A stretch of 64,000 nucleotides of DNA from Vibrio fluminensis (GCF_015278125.1 NZ_JADILO010000001.1:186001-250000); one strand, 5' to 3'; counted from the first letter of the stretch, positions 34,772-46,369 are shown. Numbers and translations are program-made. The notes: a model not told the origin generated them from the letters alone.

Positions 34772-36022
34772 TTACAACTGCTGGGATAGCGATGCCCCAC
34801 CTTGTCCGGATTCCTCAACAACCTCAACTTCTGTCTGACTATCAAAGATCAGTTCTTTTTCACAGCTGCCGTCACATTGACATACTTGTTGTAAGATATG
34901 CATTAAACGATCTTTCGTTAATGGTAGAGGGTTGCCTCTAATCGCCACAGACTTAAGCGCATCATCCGCAACTTGTTCAAACGGTGTATGACAAACACCA
35001 AATTCACTCAAATTTGGCAGTTGAAGCTTTTCAAGCATCATATTGACCCACAGCACCGCGTCATCACGACAGGCATTGGTTCGCCCAGTTAAGATGTGCG
35101 CCATTTTGCGATAACGCGCTAACACGTCCCCCCTCCCCGCTTGCTCGGCTGCGCGTATATTCTCCTGCATAACAAACGGTGCCAAGCGTGCGGTAATCAC
35201 GCTATGAGGTGCCGCAAGTTTGCCGCCTAGTGCGGATGCCAAACCATGCGCCGCCCCCAACTTGGCATTGGTAATCGCCATACCACCAAGCATTGCCGCA
35301 AAGGAAAGATCGCCACGGGCTACAAAGTTGTCTTCCAAGCAGCCTGCTAAAACCGAATCACTCAGCCTTCTCAACCCCTCTTCACAAATCATATCGGTGA
35401 TGGGGTTTGGCTCACCACAAACGTAGGCTTCCATTAAATGGGTAAACGCATCCATCGCGCCCCGCCCAGAAGTATAAGCGTCAGTACCATAAGTGAGTGT
35501 AGGATCGACAATCGCCACATCGGCCAACATCTCCGGACTACGCAAACTGACTTTTACTTGATCTTGTCCTGAACGTAGAACGGCATTTCTGGTCACTTCC
35601 GACCCCGTGCTCGCGGTAGTAGGAATAGCAATGAACGGAATCGGCTTAGTTTTAAGAGGAACATTGCGCCCAACCACTTCAACGTAGTCATAGACGTCAC
35701 CTTGGTTGGGAATAATGGCAGCAAGCGCTTTACCCATATCAATCACACTACCTCCACCGATAGCTATGACCATATCCGGCTGAAACTTGCGCCCACTTAA
35801 TGCGGTTTCTTCCACCATCGTGATATTAGGCTCACCCGATATAGCGACATGTTGATAACGCATACCTTGCATTTTTATGTATTGAATAATTGGCGATGCG
35901 CGTTGTGTGTTCTTCCCTGACACCAACAAAACACTATAGCCAAACTGATTAATAACGGAGAGAGAGGATTGCAGCGCACCTTCACCAAAAATTATGCGCG
36001 TGGAGGTCATAAACTGGAACAT
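34772..36022 (-). CDS. Iron-containing alcohol dehydrogenase
   Basis: A 416-residue group III dehydrogenase. The NAD-binding GGGSVIDMGKALAA and metal ligands (DAFTHLMEAYV, GAAHGLASALGG, and the His of APHSVI) are all present. The physiological alcohol or aldehyde is not apparent. AAGGAG lies about 10 bases before the ATG. The protein is about 30 residues longer than the usual ~385: the extra C-terminal tail carries CQCDGSC followed by an acidic, Ser/Gln-rich end, which I do not recognise from the family. Confidence 0.88.
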   Translation of the reverse strand: MFQFMTSTRIIFGEGALQSSLSVINQFGYSVLLVSGKNTQRASPIIQYIKMQGMRYQHVAISGEPNITMVEETALSGRKFQPDMVIAIGGGSVIDMGKALAAIIPNQGDVYDYVEVVGRNVPLKTKPIPFIAIPTTASTGSEVTRNAVLRSGQDQVKVSLRSPEMLADVAIVDPTLTYGTDAYTSGRGAMDAFTHLMEAYVCGEPNPITDMICEEGLRRLSDSVLAGCLEDNFVARGDLSFAAMLGGMAITNAKLGAAHGLASALGGKLAAPHSVITARLAPFVMQENIRAAEQAGRGDVLARYRKMAHILTGRTNACRDDAVLWVNMMLEKLQLPNLSEFGVCHTPFEQVADDALKSVAIRGNPLPLTKDRLMHILQQVCQCDGSCEKELIFDSQTEVEVVEESGQGGASLSQQL

Positions 36023-36272
36023 GCCAAATAGACTCCTTAGGCTAAAAATTAGACTAAATCTAGATTGCCCTGTGACGTAAAAAATTAATTTGAACTAACC
36101 CACTTTGTTGCAATTAACCATGTAAAAAATACGGTTTTCGCGATTCTGGTCGCTAGTTTTGTTTAAAATTATAGCGATAGCTTTTTCCTATTGAATCAAG
36201 AGGTAATTGCCACTTTATTTTCCTTAAGCTTTGCGGCATAGTGACAACATCAAAATAAAGGAGAAAGATTCT

Positions 36273-36536
36273 ATGTTCGTAGTTATTTTCGGTCGCCCAG
36301 CATGTCCATTCTGTGTTCGCGCTAAAGAGCACGCTGAAACTCTTAAAGCAAAACGTGACGACTTCAACTACCGCTATGTTGACATTCAAGCTGAGGGCAT
36401 CTCAAAAGCTGACCTAGAGAAAACAGTAGGTAAACCAGTTGAGACTGTTCCACAAATCTTCATCGATCAAACTCACATCGGTGGCTGTGACGACTTCGAA
36501 GCATACGCGAAAGAGAACCTAGGTCTATTTGACTAA
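36273..36536 (+). CDS. grxA: Glutaredoxin 1, GrxA
   Basis: An 87-residue dithiol glutaredoxin that uses glutathione to reduce ribonucleotide reductase and other disulfides. The redox site is Cys11-Pro-Phe-Cys14 (FGRPACPFCVRA). TVPQIFIDQTHIGGCDDF is the glutathione-binding TVP and GG region. AAAGGAG is 9 bases before the ATG, which discards the longer upstream frame. ybjL follows, as near grxA in E. coli, but with a terminator between. Confidence 0.95.
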   Translation: MFVVIFGRPACPFCVRAKEHAETLKAKRDDFNYRYVDIQAEGISKADLEKTVGKPVETVPQIFIDQTHIGGCDDFEAYAKENLGLFD

Positions 36537-36560
36537 TCGTCTCAATTCGAATTGTTAAGA

Positions 36561-36583
36561 AAACCGCTGCTTGTCAGCGGTTT
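36561..36583 (+). terminator. Terminator of grxA
   Basis: AAACCGCTG-CTTGT-CAGCGGTTT followed by TTTTC. Confidence 0.9.
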
Positions 36584-36751
36584 TTTTCATATCTGCCAAT
36601 CAATTAAGCACCACTAATAGATTCTTTTTGTGCTGATAAAAATAATAGTACTTTCTGCTTAAGTTTTTTTATTAATCAGTTACAATTTGCAAAACTTATC
36701 CCAATGCTCAAACTTCTGGGTATTGGCTGGCATTGATACAAGAACTGCCCT

Positions 36752-38434
36752 GTGAATATTGACGTCGTACTCTTGCTCAAACAAAACCCAATCCTGCTCA
36801 TCTTCGTGGTGTTAGCGATAGGCCTCGCTATCGGTAAAATTCGCTTTGGTAACCTTCAACTAGGAAACTCTATTGGCGTACTCATCACCTCACTCATCAT
36901 GGGGCATCTTGGCTTCTTCTTTAGCCCAGATGCATTAACCATCGGCTTTATGCTATTTATCTATTGTGTTGGCATCGAAGCCGGTCCTAACTTCTTTGGC
37001 ATCTTCTTTAGAGATGGTAAGCACTACTTTATCTTAGCCTCTATCGTACTAGGTACTGCGCTACTGATAACCCACTTTAGTAGTGAAATGTTTGGCCTCG
37101 ATTTTGGTCTTGCTGCGGGTATGATGGCCGGAGCACTCACCTCCACTCCTGTGCTGGTAGGTGCGCAAGACGCACTAAACTCTGGGCTAGCAGAAGTCCC
37201 ACGCAATATGGACTTCGGGCTCGTGCTGGAAAACCTCTCTGTGGGTTACGCCATGGCGTATCTAATTGGTTTAATCAGTATGATCATGTTTGCCAAGTTG
37301 CTACCAAATCTGCAAAAAGAGAATTTGTCAGATTCTGCACAGCAAATCGCACAAGAGCGTGGTTTAGGCGGATCGAGCCAACGTAAAGTTTATTTGCCGA
37401 TTATCCGTGCCTACCGTGTAGGCCCTGAACTGATTGATTGGACTGATGGTAAAAACCTGCGTGAACTGGGCATCTACCGTCAAACCGGTTGTTATATCGA
37501 GCGAATTCGTCGCGGTGGTATTTTAGCGCACCCTGACGGTGATGCTATCTTGCAAGAAGGCGACGAAATTGCACTAGTCGGCTTCCCTGACAGCCATGCT
37601 CGTTTGGATCCAAGCTTCCGTAACGGTAAAGAAGTATTCGACCGCAACCTACTTGATTTGCGCATCGTCGAAGAAGAGATTGTGGTAAAAAGCGATTCGA
37701 TTGCAGGCAAACGCCTATCAGACCTCAACCTGTCTGAATATGGTTGTTTCCTCAACCGCGTAGTGCGCGCGCAAATCGAAATGCCGATGGATTTAGATAT
37801 CGTGTTAGCTAAAGGTGATGTGCTGCAGGTAAGTGGCGAGAAAAGCCGTGTACATGGCCTTGCGGAGAAAATCGGTTTTATCTCTGTACACAGCCAAATG
37901 GCAGACTTACTGGCATTCTGTAGCTTCTTTATTCTCGGTATTATGTTTGGTTTGATTACTATGACCTTTGGACAAGTATCGTTTGGTCTTGGTAACGCAG
38001 TTGGTCTGTTGCTCTCAGGTATTACCTTGGGCTTTTTGCGCGCGAATCACCCTACCTTTGGTTACGTACCACAAGGTGCGCTCAATATGGTCAAAGACCT
38101 AGGTTTGATGATCTTTATGGTCGGCATCGGTTTAAGCGCCGGCGGTAAGATGTTCGAACACCTTTCTCAAGTCGGCCCACAAGTGATCGGTTTAGCGTTT
38201 ATTGTCAGCGTCGTGCCCGTGGCGCTCGCTTACCTATTTGGCGCATACGTTTTGAAAATGAACCGAGCACTTCTATTTGGTGCGATCATCGGTGCTCGTA
38301 CTTGTGGCCCAGCAATGGATATCGTTAACGACTACGCTAAATCGACCATTCCAGCCCTTGGTTACGCTGGTACTTATGCGATTGCCAATATCTTGATGAC
38401 GCTAGGCGGTACCATATTGATTATTCTGAGCTAA
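36752..38434 (+). CDS. ybjL: YbjL/AspT-family transporter
   Basis: A 560-residue inner-membrane protein of the aspartate:alanine exchanger family. It has two five-helix halves with matching motifs, [20 protein letters not shown] and [19 protein letters not shown]. Two cytoplasmic RCK_C (TrkA-C) domains lie between them, at about 210-370. The start is a GTG (36752), the only suitable codon. AspT family members exchange dicarboxylic amino acids, but YbjL substrate is not established. Near grxA, as in E. coli. Confidence 0.9.
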   Translation: MNIDVVLLLKQNPILLIFVVLAIGLAIGKIRFGNLQLGNSIGVLITSLIMGHLGFFFSPDALTIGFMLFIYCVGIEAGPNFFGIFFRDGKHYFILASIVLGTALLITHFSSEMFGLDFGLAAGMMAGALTSTPVLVGAQDALNSGLAEVPRNMDFGLVLENLSVGYAMAYLIGLISMIMFAKLLPNLQKENLSDSAQQIAQERGLGGSSQRKVYLPIIRAYRVGPELIDWTDGKNLRELGIYRQTGCYIERIRRGGILAHPDGDAILQEGDEIALVGFPDSHARLDPSFRNGKEVFDRNLLDLRIVEEEIVVKSDSIAGKRLSDLNLSEYGCFLNRVVRAQIEMPMDLDIVLAKGDVLQVSGEKSRVHGLAEKIGFISVHSQMADLLAFCSFFILGIMFGLITMTFGQVSFGLGNAVGLLLSGITLGFLRANHPTFGYVPQGALNMVKDLGLMIFMVGIGLSAGGKMFEHLSQVGPQVIGLAFIVSVVPVALAYLFGAYVLKMNRALLFGAIIGARTCGPAMDIVNDYAKSTIPALGYAGTYAIANILMTLGGTILIILS

Positions 38435-38461
38435 AGCCTAAAAGCAGTATCAGCAAAATAG

Positions 38462-38495
38462 AAAATCCCCACGCCTTATAAAGCGTGGGGATTTT
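38462..38495 (+). terminator. Terminator of ybjL
   Basis: AAAATCCCCACGC-(8-base loop)-GCGTGGGGATTTTT, a 13-base-pair stem with T run. Confidence 0.92.
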
Positions 38496-38589
38496 TGCAT
38501 TAAAACCGCAGTTCTTCAAATCACCGCCTTGTTTGCAAACCAAGTGGTTTTCACTAAGCCAAGTATCTTGAAGTTACTTATTATAGGTT

Positions 38590-40872
38590 TTAAGCAAACT
38601 CTTTACGTAGCTTCTTAGCCGCTGACACCATATTTGCCAATGATGCTTCCGTCTCTGCCCAATTACGTGTTTTCAATCCACAGTCTGGATTAACCCATAA
38701 ACGCTCTGCCGGAATTTTCTTCGCCGCGGTATTAATTAGCCCTTCAATCCATTCTTCGGTTGGAATGTTTGGTGAGTGAATATCATAAACACCCGGACCA
38801 ATCTCATTGGGGTAGTTAAACTCTTCAAATGCTTTGAGTAACTCCATGTTTGAACGAGATGTTTCAATAGTAATCACGTCTGCATCCAATGCCGCTACCG
38901 ATTCAATGATTTCGTTAAACTCTGAGTAACACATATGAGTGTGGATCTGAGTCTCTGGTTTGGCACTTGCCGCTGAGATCTTAAACGCATCGACTGCCCA
39001 CTCTAGGTATGCTTTGTGGTCGCGTTTTTTCAAAGGCAGACCTTCACGAATCGCTGGTTCATCGATTTGAATAATGTTGATCCCAGCATCTTGCAAATCC
39101 GATACTTCATCACGCAGTGCCAAAGCGAGTTGATTGGCGATCTCTTTACGAGAAACATCTTCACGAGGGAAAGTCCAACATAGAATCGTAACCGGCCCTG
39201 TAAGCATGCCCTTCATCTGCTTAGTCGTGAGTGATTGAGCATAGGTTGACCAGCCCACAGTCATTGGCTTCTCTCGCTCAATATCTGCCACGACAATAGC
39301 CGGTTTCACACAGCGAGAACCATAGCTTTGCACCCAGCCAAATTTGGTGGTTTGGAAGCCTGCCAAGTTCTCCGCAAAGTATTCCACCATGTCGTTACGC
39401 TCTGCCTCGCCATGGACCAAAACATCGAGATCGAGCGCTTCTTGACGCTTAACCGCATCTTCAATGTGGCCTTTTAACGCGGTCTCGTATTCAGTTTCAC
39501 TTAACTTACCCGTGCGATAAGCACTGCGCTGTAAACGGATTTCACTGGTCTGCGGGAATGACCCAATCGTCGTTGTTGGGAATAGTGGCAAACCCAGCAC
39601 TTCAGCTTGATGTGCTGCACGCTCTTTATAAGGCGCGCTACGCTCAGCTAACGCCTTAGTAATATTACTCAGACGTCGCTGCACTTGCGGTTTGTTAACG
39701 TGGATTGCGCTCTTACGGGCTTGAATTGGTGCGCTGTACGTATCGCAAGCTAAAATCGCATTCTCATCGCCATCAAGTGCTTTACCCAGCAATGCCACTT
39801 CTGTGACTTTCTGTTTGGCAAAGGCAAACCAACTACGAACTTCCTCGCTTAATGTTGACTCTAACTCTAGGTCTACAGGGCTATGCAGGAGTGAACAAGA
39901 GCTCGCCACCCAAAGTTTATCGGCCAGTTTCTCTTTTACTGGTGCTAGTAATGCAAGCTGCTTAGATAGATCGGCACGCCACACATTTCGACCATTAACG
40001 ACACCAGCGGATAGCACCCAGCCTTGCGGTAGTTTTGCGACAATCGCATCTAATTGCTCTGGCGCTGCAGAAAGATCCACATGTAAGCCGTCTACATTAA
40101 GCTCAACAATCCTATCAAGCGTCTCTTCTACAGAGTCAAAATAGGTCGTTAAAAGGACTTTTACGTCACTGCGAATCACTTGATAAGCAAGCTTAAATGA
40201 ATCTAACCAACGCTTTTCAAGCTCAAGTCCTAAGATTGGCTCATCGATTTGCACCCACTCGACACCATGTTTAGCAAGCTTAGCTAAAATGGCTTGGTAC
40301 GCGGTCAGCAAGCGAGGCAGCAACGTTAAGCGGTCAAAACCTTCATCAACTTCTTTGCCTAAGTAAAGGTAGCTCAAAGGCCCAAGTAACACGGGTTTCA
40401 CCTGATGACCTGCTTTAGTCGCTTCATTCACTTCTTCAAACAATTGTGGCCAACTAACCTCAAAAGAATCATCTTTACTGAACTCAGGCACGATATAGTG
40501 ATAGTTGGTGTTGAACCATTTCGTCATATCAGAAGCTGCGCTACCCGCACAACCACAGTTAGCTTGAGACTGTCCTCGACCAACGCGGAAAAGGGTATCA
40601 AGATCGGGGAAACCCTTATTGTGACGCTTTGGTACATGGCCAAGAAGCAGAGTCGTCGTTAAAACATGGTCATACCAAGCAAAGTCGCCCGCCGTGACAA
40701 AACTTAAATCAGCATTGGCTTGAGTTTGCCAGTTTTTGCCACGCAGCTGCGCCCCTACTTGCTTGAGTTGTTTTTGATCAATTTCGCCGCGCCAATATTT
40801 CTCTAAAGCGAATTTAAGTTCGCGTTTCTCGCCAATTCGCGGGTAACCAAGAATGTGAGTCGTTGTTGTCAT
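38590..40872 (-). CDS. metE: Cobalamin-independent methionine synthase MetE
   Basis: A 760-residue zinc enzyme that transfers a methyl group from 5-methyltetrahydropteroyl-triglutamate to homocysteine. It has the double-barrel architecture. The catalytic C-terminal half shows [26 protein letters not shown] (zinc His/Cys) and the last zinc Cys in [14 protein letters not shown] precedes the ATG by 8 bases. It is divergent from metR, with MetJ boxes between. The E. coli gene is activated by MetR and repressed by MetJ, consistent with this layout. Confidence 0.96.
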   Translation of the reverse strand: MTTTTHILGYPRIGEKRELKFALEKYWRGEIDQKQLKQVGAQLRGKNWQTQANADLSFVTAGDFAWYDHVLTTTLLLGHVPKRHNKGFPDLDTLFRVGRGQSQANCGCAGSAASDMTKWFNTNYHYIVPEFSKDDSFEVSWPQLFEEVNEATKAGHQVKPVLLGPLSYLYLGKEVDEGFDRLTLLPRLLTAYQAILAKLAKHGVEWVQIDEPILGLELEKRWLDSFKLAYQVIRSDVKVLLTTYFDSVEETLDRIVELNVDGLHVDLSAAPEQLDAIVAKLPQGWVLSAGVVNGRNVWRADLSKQLALLAPVKEKLADKLWVASSCSLLHSPVDLELESTLSEEVRSWFAFAKQKVTEVALLGKALDGDENAILACDTYSAPIQARKSAIHVNKPQVQRRLSNITKALAERSAPYKERAAHQAEVLGLPLFPTTTIGSFPQTSEIRLQRSAYRTGKLSETEYETALKGHIEDAVKRQEALDLDVLVHGEAERNDMVEYFAENLAGFQTTKFGWVQSYGSRCVKPAIVVADIEREKPMTVGWSTYAQSLTTKQMKGMLTGPVTILCWTFPREDVSRKEIANQLALALRDEVSDLQDAGINIIQIDEPAIREGLPLKKRDHKAYLEWAVDAFKISAASAKPETQIHTHMCYSEFNEIIESVAALDADVITIETSRSNMELLKAFEEFNYPNEIGPGVYDIHSPNIPTEEWIEGLINTAAKKIPAERLWVNPDCGLKTRNWAETEASLANMVSAAKKLRKEFA

Positions 40873-41057
40873 TTACCTAGTCCTTGTACTGAGTTGCTTT
40901 ACTGAGTGATTGGGCTGGACTCTTTAAGAAGTCCGGATGGCTAAACTATCTCGTTTCTCGGCATCATGAACAACGTCCAATTATTCAACTTGTTTATTAA
41001 AAAAATTCATGTTCCGCTCGCAATCCAACCACGGCCATGAATTTATAAAGCAAATTT

Positions 41058-41073
41058 AGACGTCTAGACGTTT
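41058..41073. promoter_or_regulatory. Tandem MetJ boxes between metE and metR
   Basis: AGACGTCT (41058-41065) matches the MetJ consensus exactly and AGACGTTT (41066-41073) at seven of eight bases. They abut, as MetJ needs at least two adjacent boxes. A CATGAACAACG...ATTATTCAA region (40965-40985) may include MetR half-sites (TGAA-N5-TTCA). Confidence 0.88.
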
Positions 41074-41139
41074 ACATTGCATTCAAGACACGTTAGGTTA
41101 ATAACATTCAAGGATTGAATTGGGGGATGAAAGGAACTC

Positions 41140-42051
41140 ATGATCGAGCTCAAGCATCTACGCACACTGACATCACTACGCGATACCGGGTCACTCACGG
41201 CTACAGCGACTGCACTGCATTTAACGCAATCGGCTCTCTCTCATCAAATCAAAGATTTAGAGGCGCGCTTAGGTGGACAATTATTTCTACGTAAAACACG
41301 TCCAGTTAAATTCACCTCTGAAGGTGAAATCTTGCTACGTGTTGCCGAAGATATATTGCCGCGCCTTGCCAAAGCCGAAAATGAACTGGCTAGCTTAAAG
41401 GAAGACGTCAACGGAAGGCTGCATATGGCGATCGAGTGCCACTCGTGCTTTCAATGGTTAATGCCTGCCCTCAAGGAATACCAAGTTACTTGGCCAAGCG
41501 TCACATTAGACTTTTCATCCGGTTTTGGTTTTGAACCGCTTCCTGCGCTAATGAGTGGCGAGTTAGATTTGGTTATCACCTCCGATATTCAAGCCCGCTC
41601 AGAAGTCCACTTTGAGCCTCTATTTGATTTCGAAATGCGCTTGATCACTTCAATCAATCACCCACTTGCCAACCAAGCGCTGATTCAACCGCAAGATTTG
41701 GCTGATCAAACCATGATTTCTTATCCAGTACAAAAACAGCGATTGGATGTGGTGAAGCATTTCTTGCAGCCTGCAGGAATAGAACCTGCAAAATGGAAGC
41801 AATGTGACAACACCTTAATGCTGGTGCAGATGGTCTCTGCTGGATTGGGGGTTGCAGCTCTACCCAATTGGGCAATCAGCGAGTTTTCACGCCAAGGATT
41901 AATTACCAGCATCCCACTCGGTGAAGGACTATGGCGACGTTTGTTCGCGGCTACGCGTAATTCAGACAAGGAGAAGCGTTACTTACAAGCTTTCTTTACG
42001 ACCGCCAAGCAACAATGCAAGAGCCACTTAGACGGTATCAAGCTCGCATAA
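41140..42051 (+). CDS. metR: LysR-family activator MetR
   Basis: A 303-residue regulator of methionine genes, homocysteine-responsive. The N-terminal winged helix reads IELKHLRTLTSLRDTGSLTA and LHLTQSALSHQIKDLEARLG. Identity is supported by its divergent position from metE. AAAGGAA lies 4-5 bases before the ATG. Terminator at 42056. Confidence 0.95.
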   Translation: MIELKHLRTLTSLRDTGSLTATATALHLTQSALSHQIKDLEARLGGQLFLRKTRPVKFTSEGEILLRVAEDILPRLAKAENELASLKEDVNGRLHMAIECHSCFQWLMPALKEYQVTWPSVTLDFSSGFGFEPLPALMSGELDLVITSDIQARSEVHFEPLFDFEMRLITSINHPLANQALIQPQDLADQTMISYPVQKQRLDVVKHFLQPAGIEPAKWKQCDNTLMLVQMVSAGLGVAALPNWAISEFSRQGLITSIPLGEGLWRRLFAATRNSDKEKRYLQAFFTTAKQQCKSHLDGIKLA

Positions 42052-42055
42052 ACAA

Positions 42056-42084
42056 AAAGCCCCATCGTTAGTGCGATGAGGCTT
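42056..42084 (+). terminator. Terminator of metR
   Basis: AAAGC(C)CCATCG-TTAGTG-CGATG(A)GGCTTT, imperfect stem with one mismatch. Dispersed repeat B begins immediately after it. Confidence 0.8.
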
Positions 42085-42351
42085 TATACCCAAGTAACCT
42101 CAAGGTGCTAGGTTCAGCGAGAATGACTTGGTTTGCAGAAAAGGCAATGATTTGAAGATTTAGTGGTTCTAAATCAAAAATCGTTAACGCAGTATGCGAG
42201 CCAAGGCAACTCGCCCTTCGGGAGCGTGTCGCTAACGCAATTTCATCGTCAAACAACTTGGAAATAGCCTGCTATTACGCTGCGTTATTTTCCTTGAACT
42301 TGCGTTAGCGACAGCGCTCTGAATCCTGCATCTTGAAGTAATTTGGGTATA
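42085..42351 (+). repeat. Dispersed Vibrio repeat, copy B (full length, MITE-like)
   Basis: About 267 bases, bounded by imperfect inverted ends: left TATACCCAAGTAACCTCAAG, right CTTGAAGTAATTTGGGTATA. It encodes no transposase. The interior contains GGTTCTAAATCAAAAATCG and the hairpin ACTCGCCCTTCGGGAGCG. It lies between the metR terminator and the DUF4250 gene. Copies A, C and D share parts of it, so it is a non-autonomous element family; the mobilising enzyme is not in the window (the RAYT may be considered, but the inverted ends suggest a DDE-type MITE). Confidence 0.85.
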
Positions 42352-42365
42352 GCATCTTTAAACGC

Positions 42366-42566
42366 TTAGCGTTGATAAGCTTTAAATTGATTGGTCAATG
42401 GATCGTATTGATAGCCAAGTACATCGAGTTTCCCAACGACTTGCTCTACATCCATTTCATACATGCTGACTAACTCTTCAAAGCTGTCACATTCAAGGCG
42501 TAATTTTTCATTCACGATACCCAGTAGAATGATGCTATCTAGGCTGCGAACATTGCTCAGATCCAT
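42366..42566 (-). CDS. DUF4250 family small protein
   Basis: A 66-residue protein of unknown function, recognised as DUF4250 by MDLSNVRSLDSIILLGIVNEKLR and LGYQYDPLTNQF. GGAG lies about 9 bases before the ATG. No membrane segment or signal; probably cytoplasmic. It stands alone next to repeat B. Confidence 0.85.
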   Translation of the reverse strand: MDLSNVRSLDSIILLGIVNEKLRLECDSFEELVSMYEMDVEQVVGKLDVLGYQYDPLTNQFKAYQR

Positions 42567-42674
42567 ATCTCCACTCCCAATTTAATTGGCTTACTACAAG
42601 CCTAGCTCTCATTGGGTAAATTAACAGTGAAGAAGATCCAAAAACCAATACGCTAACCAGTAAAACACGATAAG

Positions 42675-43352
42675 CTACGCAAAGACAGGTTGACTCGCTA
42701 ACGTTGCTATAACCAATACTGCTAGCCCTAAACCCAACTGTACTTTGCTCGCCGCTTTACCACTAAACATATGCCAGCACCAAATCACTACCCCGGTGAT
42801 CATTAATGCAAATGCTGTCAGCAATGGAGTCACTAACGTTTCTAACTGTGCTTCTGGCAAGTCATAAACATGGAGTAAAACGGTTAAGCTTGTGAGCATC
42901 GCGCTAACAACACCCGCTACGGGTAAAATACGTTGAAACGCTTGCAAGCGAGAACGTGCAATCACCAACAACAACTGAGCAAAGCACCCACCTAGCAAGA
43001 AGATCTGCATAAACACATTTGCACCAGCGGCCACCGAGCTTTGTTCACCCACGGCAATACCAACGTAAGCCAGCGCAAGACCATTAGCAAGATACATAAC
43101 CCACAGAGGACCTTGCTCGCGAGTTTTCTTAGTTTGAACTTGAGAGAAAAAATACATCAGCGCAGCTGATACCATAAAGGCTTGAATTTTCAGTGACGCA
43201 ACGGCCAGCCACATCACCGCAAGCGTAGGAAGCATTTTGTGCACACGGCCACGTTGCCCAGGGCAAATCTCACCCTTAACCAATACTAGAGTCAAAATAA
43301 TCTGCGCACCTAATAACATAGGCGCAAACGTTGCTAACAAGTCTTGAATCAT
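42675..43352 (-). CDS. Unknown multi-helix membrane protein
   Basis: A 225-residue hydrophobic protein I do not recognise. Six or seven helices are visible. A loop GEICPGQRGRVHKML after the first helix contains the only soluble charged patch. Start: ATG at 43352 is preferred; TTG and GTG codons upstream (43397, 43385) are in frame but add a polar tail with no ribosome site. Its position beside DUF4250 gives no clue to function. Confidence 0.7.
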   Translation of the reverse strand: MIQDLLATFAPMLLGAQIILTLVLVKGEICPGQRGRVHKMLPTLAVMWLAVASLKIQAFMVSAALMYFFSQVQTKKTREQGPLWVMYLANGLALAYVGIAVGEQSSVAAGANVFMQIFLLGGCFAQLLLVIARSRLQAFQRILPVAGVVSAMLTSLTVLLHVYDLPEAQLETLVTPLLTAFALMITGVVIWCWHMFSGKAASKVQLGLGLAVLVIATLASQPVFA

Positions 43353-43608
43353 AATGATGTTACTAACGAGAAATTGAATTGACACGGATGATACCAAACT
43401 TGTGTATTTTCGCTATCTTAATCACCAGTTAAACTCTGGGGTAAGTGTAAAATTATTCAACAGCCCCACTGGCATCTAACCCTAGAGTTTATAAGGGTTT
43501 GATGTAAGGTCCTGCTATTGACAGAATGGCAAAATAACACAGCTCAGACTATAGATAGATAGTAGATAAGCCGCTATAATTCGCGCTCACTGGATCTAAG
43601 AGCAAAAT

Positions 43609-45990
43609 ATGTACAACGACATCACCCCTATTCACGAGCATAAAAAGTACTGGGCAGAGTGCTTTGGTACTGCACCTTTTTTACCGACTAGCCGTAAGGA
43701 AATGGATGCCCTAGGATGGGATAGTTGTGACATCATCATCGTCACTGGTGATGCTTATGTTGATCACCCAAGTTTTGGTATGGCGATTATTGGTCGCTTG
43801 CTTGAATCCCAGGGTTTTCGCGTAGGTATTATTGCTCAGCCAGACTGGAATACAAAAGATGCCTTTATGGCATTAGGTAAACCAAATCTATTTTTTGGTA
43901 TTACCGCCGGCAACATGGACTCAATGATCAACCGTTACACGGCGGATCGTAAACTGCGCCATGATGACGCCTACACGCCAAACAACGAAGGCGGTAAGCG
44001 CCCAGATCGCGCAACACTGGTTTACTCACAGCGTTGTCGTGAAGCCTATAAAGGCGTTCCAATCGTACTTGGTGGCATTGAAGCAAGCTTACGTCGTCTT
44101 GCGCACTACGACTACTGGTCAGATAAAGTTCGTCGCTCAGTACTGTTTGATGCGAAAGCCGATATTCTGCTATTTGGTAACGCAGAGCGTGCACTGGTTG
44201 AATTGGCCCATCGCTTATCTGACGGCGAAGATATCTCAACGCTAACTAATATCCGTGGTACAGCTGTCAACCTTGCAGAAGCGCCTGCGAGTTACAACGT
44301 TATCGATTCATCACGCATTGAAAAACCGCGAAAAGAAGCCTTTATTCCGCCAAACCCTTATGCGGTAGAAGAGCAATGCGAGACAAAAGCAGAAGAGAAA
44401 GCGGAAGCACAACCAATTACGATTCGTCCTTCTCGTCACGATGCAGCAACAACTGCCGTACGTTTACCTCCATTTGAGAAGCTAAACAACGACCGAATTC
44501 TATACGCTCATGCTAGCCGCATCATGCACCTTGAGACCAACCCATACTCAGGTCGTGCTCTGATTCAGCGTCATGGTGATCGCGAACTGTGGATCAACCA
44601 ACCACCGATCCCTCTGACAACAGAAGAGATGGACTTTGTGTTTGGTTTACCTTTTGCTCGTGTCCCTCACCCAGGTTACGGCAAAGCGAAAATTCCAGCT
44701 TACGACATGATCAAAACCTCGGTAAACATCATGCGTGGCTGTTTCGGTGGCTGTTCTTTCTGTTCAATTACCGAGCACGAAGGTCGCATCATTCAAAACC
44801 GTTCGCAAGAATCTATCTTGAACGAACTGGAAGAGATCCGCGACAAAGTACCGGGCTTTACTGGCACAATTTCAGATCTTGGTGGCCCAACGGCCAACAT
44901 GTATCGTCTCGGTTGTAGCGATCCTAAAGCAGAAGCAAACTGTCGACGTCCATCCTGCGTGTTCCCAGGTATCTGTAACAAACTCAATACCGATCATAAA
45001 CACACTATCGATCTCTACCGCGCTGCTCGCCAAGTAAAAGGCGTGAAGAAGGTAATGATCGCATCAGGTGTTCGTTATGACCTTGCGATCGAATCACCAG
45101 AATATGTTCGTGAGCTGGTTACCCACCACGTTGGCGGTTACCTAAAGATTGCGCCTGAACATACTGAAAAAGGTCCTCTGGATCTGATGATGAAACCGGG
45201 CATGGGTACCTACGATCGCTTCAAGGAAATGTTTGAGAAATACAGTGCTGAAGCAGGTAAGAAACAGTATTTGATCCCGTACTTTATTTCAGCGCACCCA
45301 GGCACTGAAGATGAAGACATGTTAAACCTAGCGCTATGGCTTAAGAAAAATAACTTCGAGTGTGACCAAGTACAGAACTTCTACCCGTCACCTATGTGTA
45401 ATGCAACGTCGATGTACTACTCGGAGACTAACCCACTCAAGCGCGTGAAGTACAAACAGCGCGAAGTAGTGCCTGTCGCTAAAGGTGAACGTCAACGTCG
45501 TCTGCACAAAGCACTACTTCGTTACCACGATCCAGCTAACTGGCCAATGATTCGTGAAGCACTAATGGACATGGGTAAGAAACACCTCATTGGTGATAAG
45601 CCTAATTGTTTAGTACCTTCAGAAGATCAGGACGTGCTAACACCGGCAGAACGCCGCAAATCAGGCCGTCATGGATCGCAACGTTTCGCGACTAAACACA
45701 CCAAAAACCAACCGGGCTTTGGCAACCAAAACCAAGGTAATCGAGGTGATAACGGCAGACGCGGTGAAAATGGTAAACGTGGCGAGAATGGCAACCGTCA
45801 AGGTGGTCAAGCGCCAGCAAAAGGTGGATTTATTAAGCCGGGAGCGAAGAAACCTGGCGCAAATAAATCACAACAACGCGGTAATGAACAATCTTCACAA
45901 GGCGGCAATAAAGGCGGCTCAAATGGTTCCCGAAACCAACAAGGTAACCGCGCAAACCCGCAAGGAAACCGTAAACCTAAGCGTCGTTAA
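43609..45990 (+). CDS. ygiQ: YgiQ family radical-SAM protein
   Basis: A 793-residue UPF0313/YgiQ radical-SAM protein. The N-terminal region is B12-binding-like ([20 protein letters not shown]). The [4Fe-4S] motif CFGGCSFC is near residue 377. [19 protein letters not shown] follows. The last ~115 residues are a low-complexity tail rich in Gly, Asn, Gln, Arg and Lys, like RNA-interacting tails. The reaction is not established. AAGAG precedes the ATG. Single gene with terminator. Confidence 0.93.
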   Translation: MYNDITPIHEHKKYWAECFGTAPFLPTSRKEMDALGWDSCDIIIVTGDAYVDHPSFGMAIIGRLLESQGFRVGIIAQPDWNTKDAFMALGKPNLFFGITAGNMDSMINRYTADRKLRHDDAYTPNNEGGKRPDRATLVYSQRCREAYKGVPIVLGGIEASLRRLAHYDYWSDKVRRSVLFDAKADILLFGNAERALVELAHRLSDGEDISTLTNIRGTAVNLAEAPASYNVIDSSRIEKPRKEAFIPPNPYAVEEQCETKAEEKAEAQPITIRPSRHDAATTAVRLPPFEKLNNDRILYAHASRIMHLETNPYSGRALIQRHGDRELWINQPPIPLTTEEMDFVFGLPFARVPHPGYGKAKIPAYDMIKTSVNIMRGCFGGCSFCSITEHEGRIIQNRSQESILNELEEIRDKVPGFTGTISDLGGPTANMYRLGCSDPKAEANCRRPSCVFPGICNKLNTDHKHTIDLYRAARQVKGVKKVMIASGVRYDLAIESPEYVRELVTHHVGGYLKIAPEHTEKGPLDLMMKPGMGTYDRFKEMFEKYSAEAGKKQYLIPYFISAHPGTEDEDMLNLALWLKKNNFECDQVQNFYPSPMCNATSMYYSETNPLKRVKYKQREVVPVAKGERQRRLHKALLRYHDPANWPMIREALMDMGKKHLIGDKPNCLVPSEDQDVLTPAERRKSGRHGSQRFATKHTKNQPGFGNQNQGNRGDNGRRGENGKRGENGNRQGGQAPAKGGFIKPGAKKPGANKSQQRGNEQSSQGGNKGGSNGSRNQQGNRANPQGNRKPKRR

Positions 45991-46001
45991 TTAGCTTATC
46001 A

Positions 46002-46033
46002 AACCAAGGCCGGCATCACGGCCAGCCTTGGTT
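46002..46033 (+). terminator. Terminator of ygiQ
   Basis: AACCAAGGC...GCCTTGGTT with an inner GGCCG/CGGCC pairing, followed by ATTTC. The next ~335 bases to the chemoreceptor gene are AT-rich and hold no gene. Confidence 0.8.
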
Positions 46034-46369
46034 ATTTCATTAAACTCCTTTCTAGCATAATCCCCTACACCACAGCTTTTATTATTGGCAAGAACCAAGC
46101 ACCGGTAGGTTAATAGTCCCAATCGAACAATACCCTCATTAAAGTCATTGATATTAATGGTAAAAATCCAAATTTAATCGCTATCACCTGTTCGAAAAAT
46201 TAAAGTTTTCTTACAATTAATTACAGCAATTTATTCAGAATTAAGAGTAATTCCTATTAATTAGAATGAAACGTTGTGAATGGAACAATATAACTAATCA
46301 ACAGCACCATTAACTAATCCTTAATTGCTAGAGTGTCGTGGTTTTAATTTTTGTTATTGAGTCCAATAT

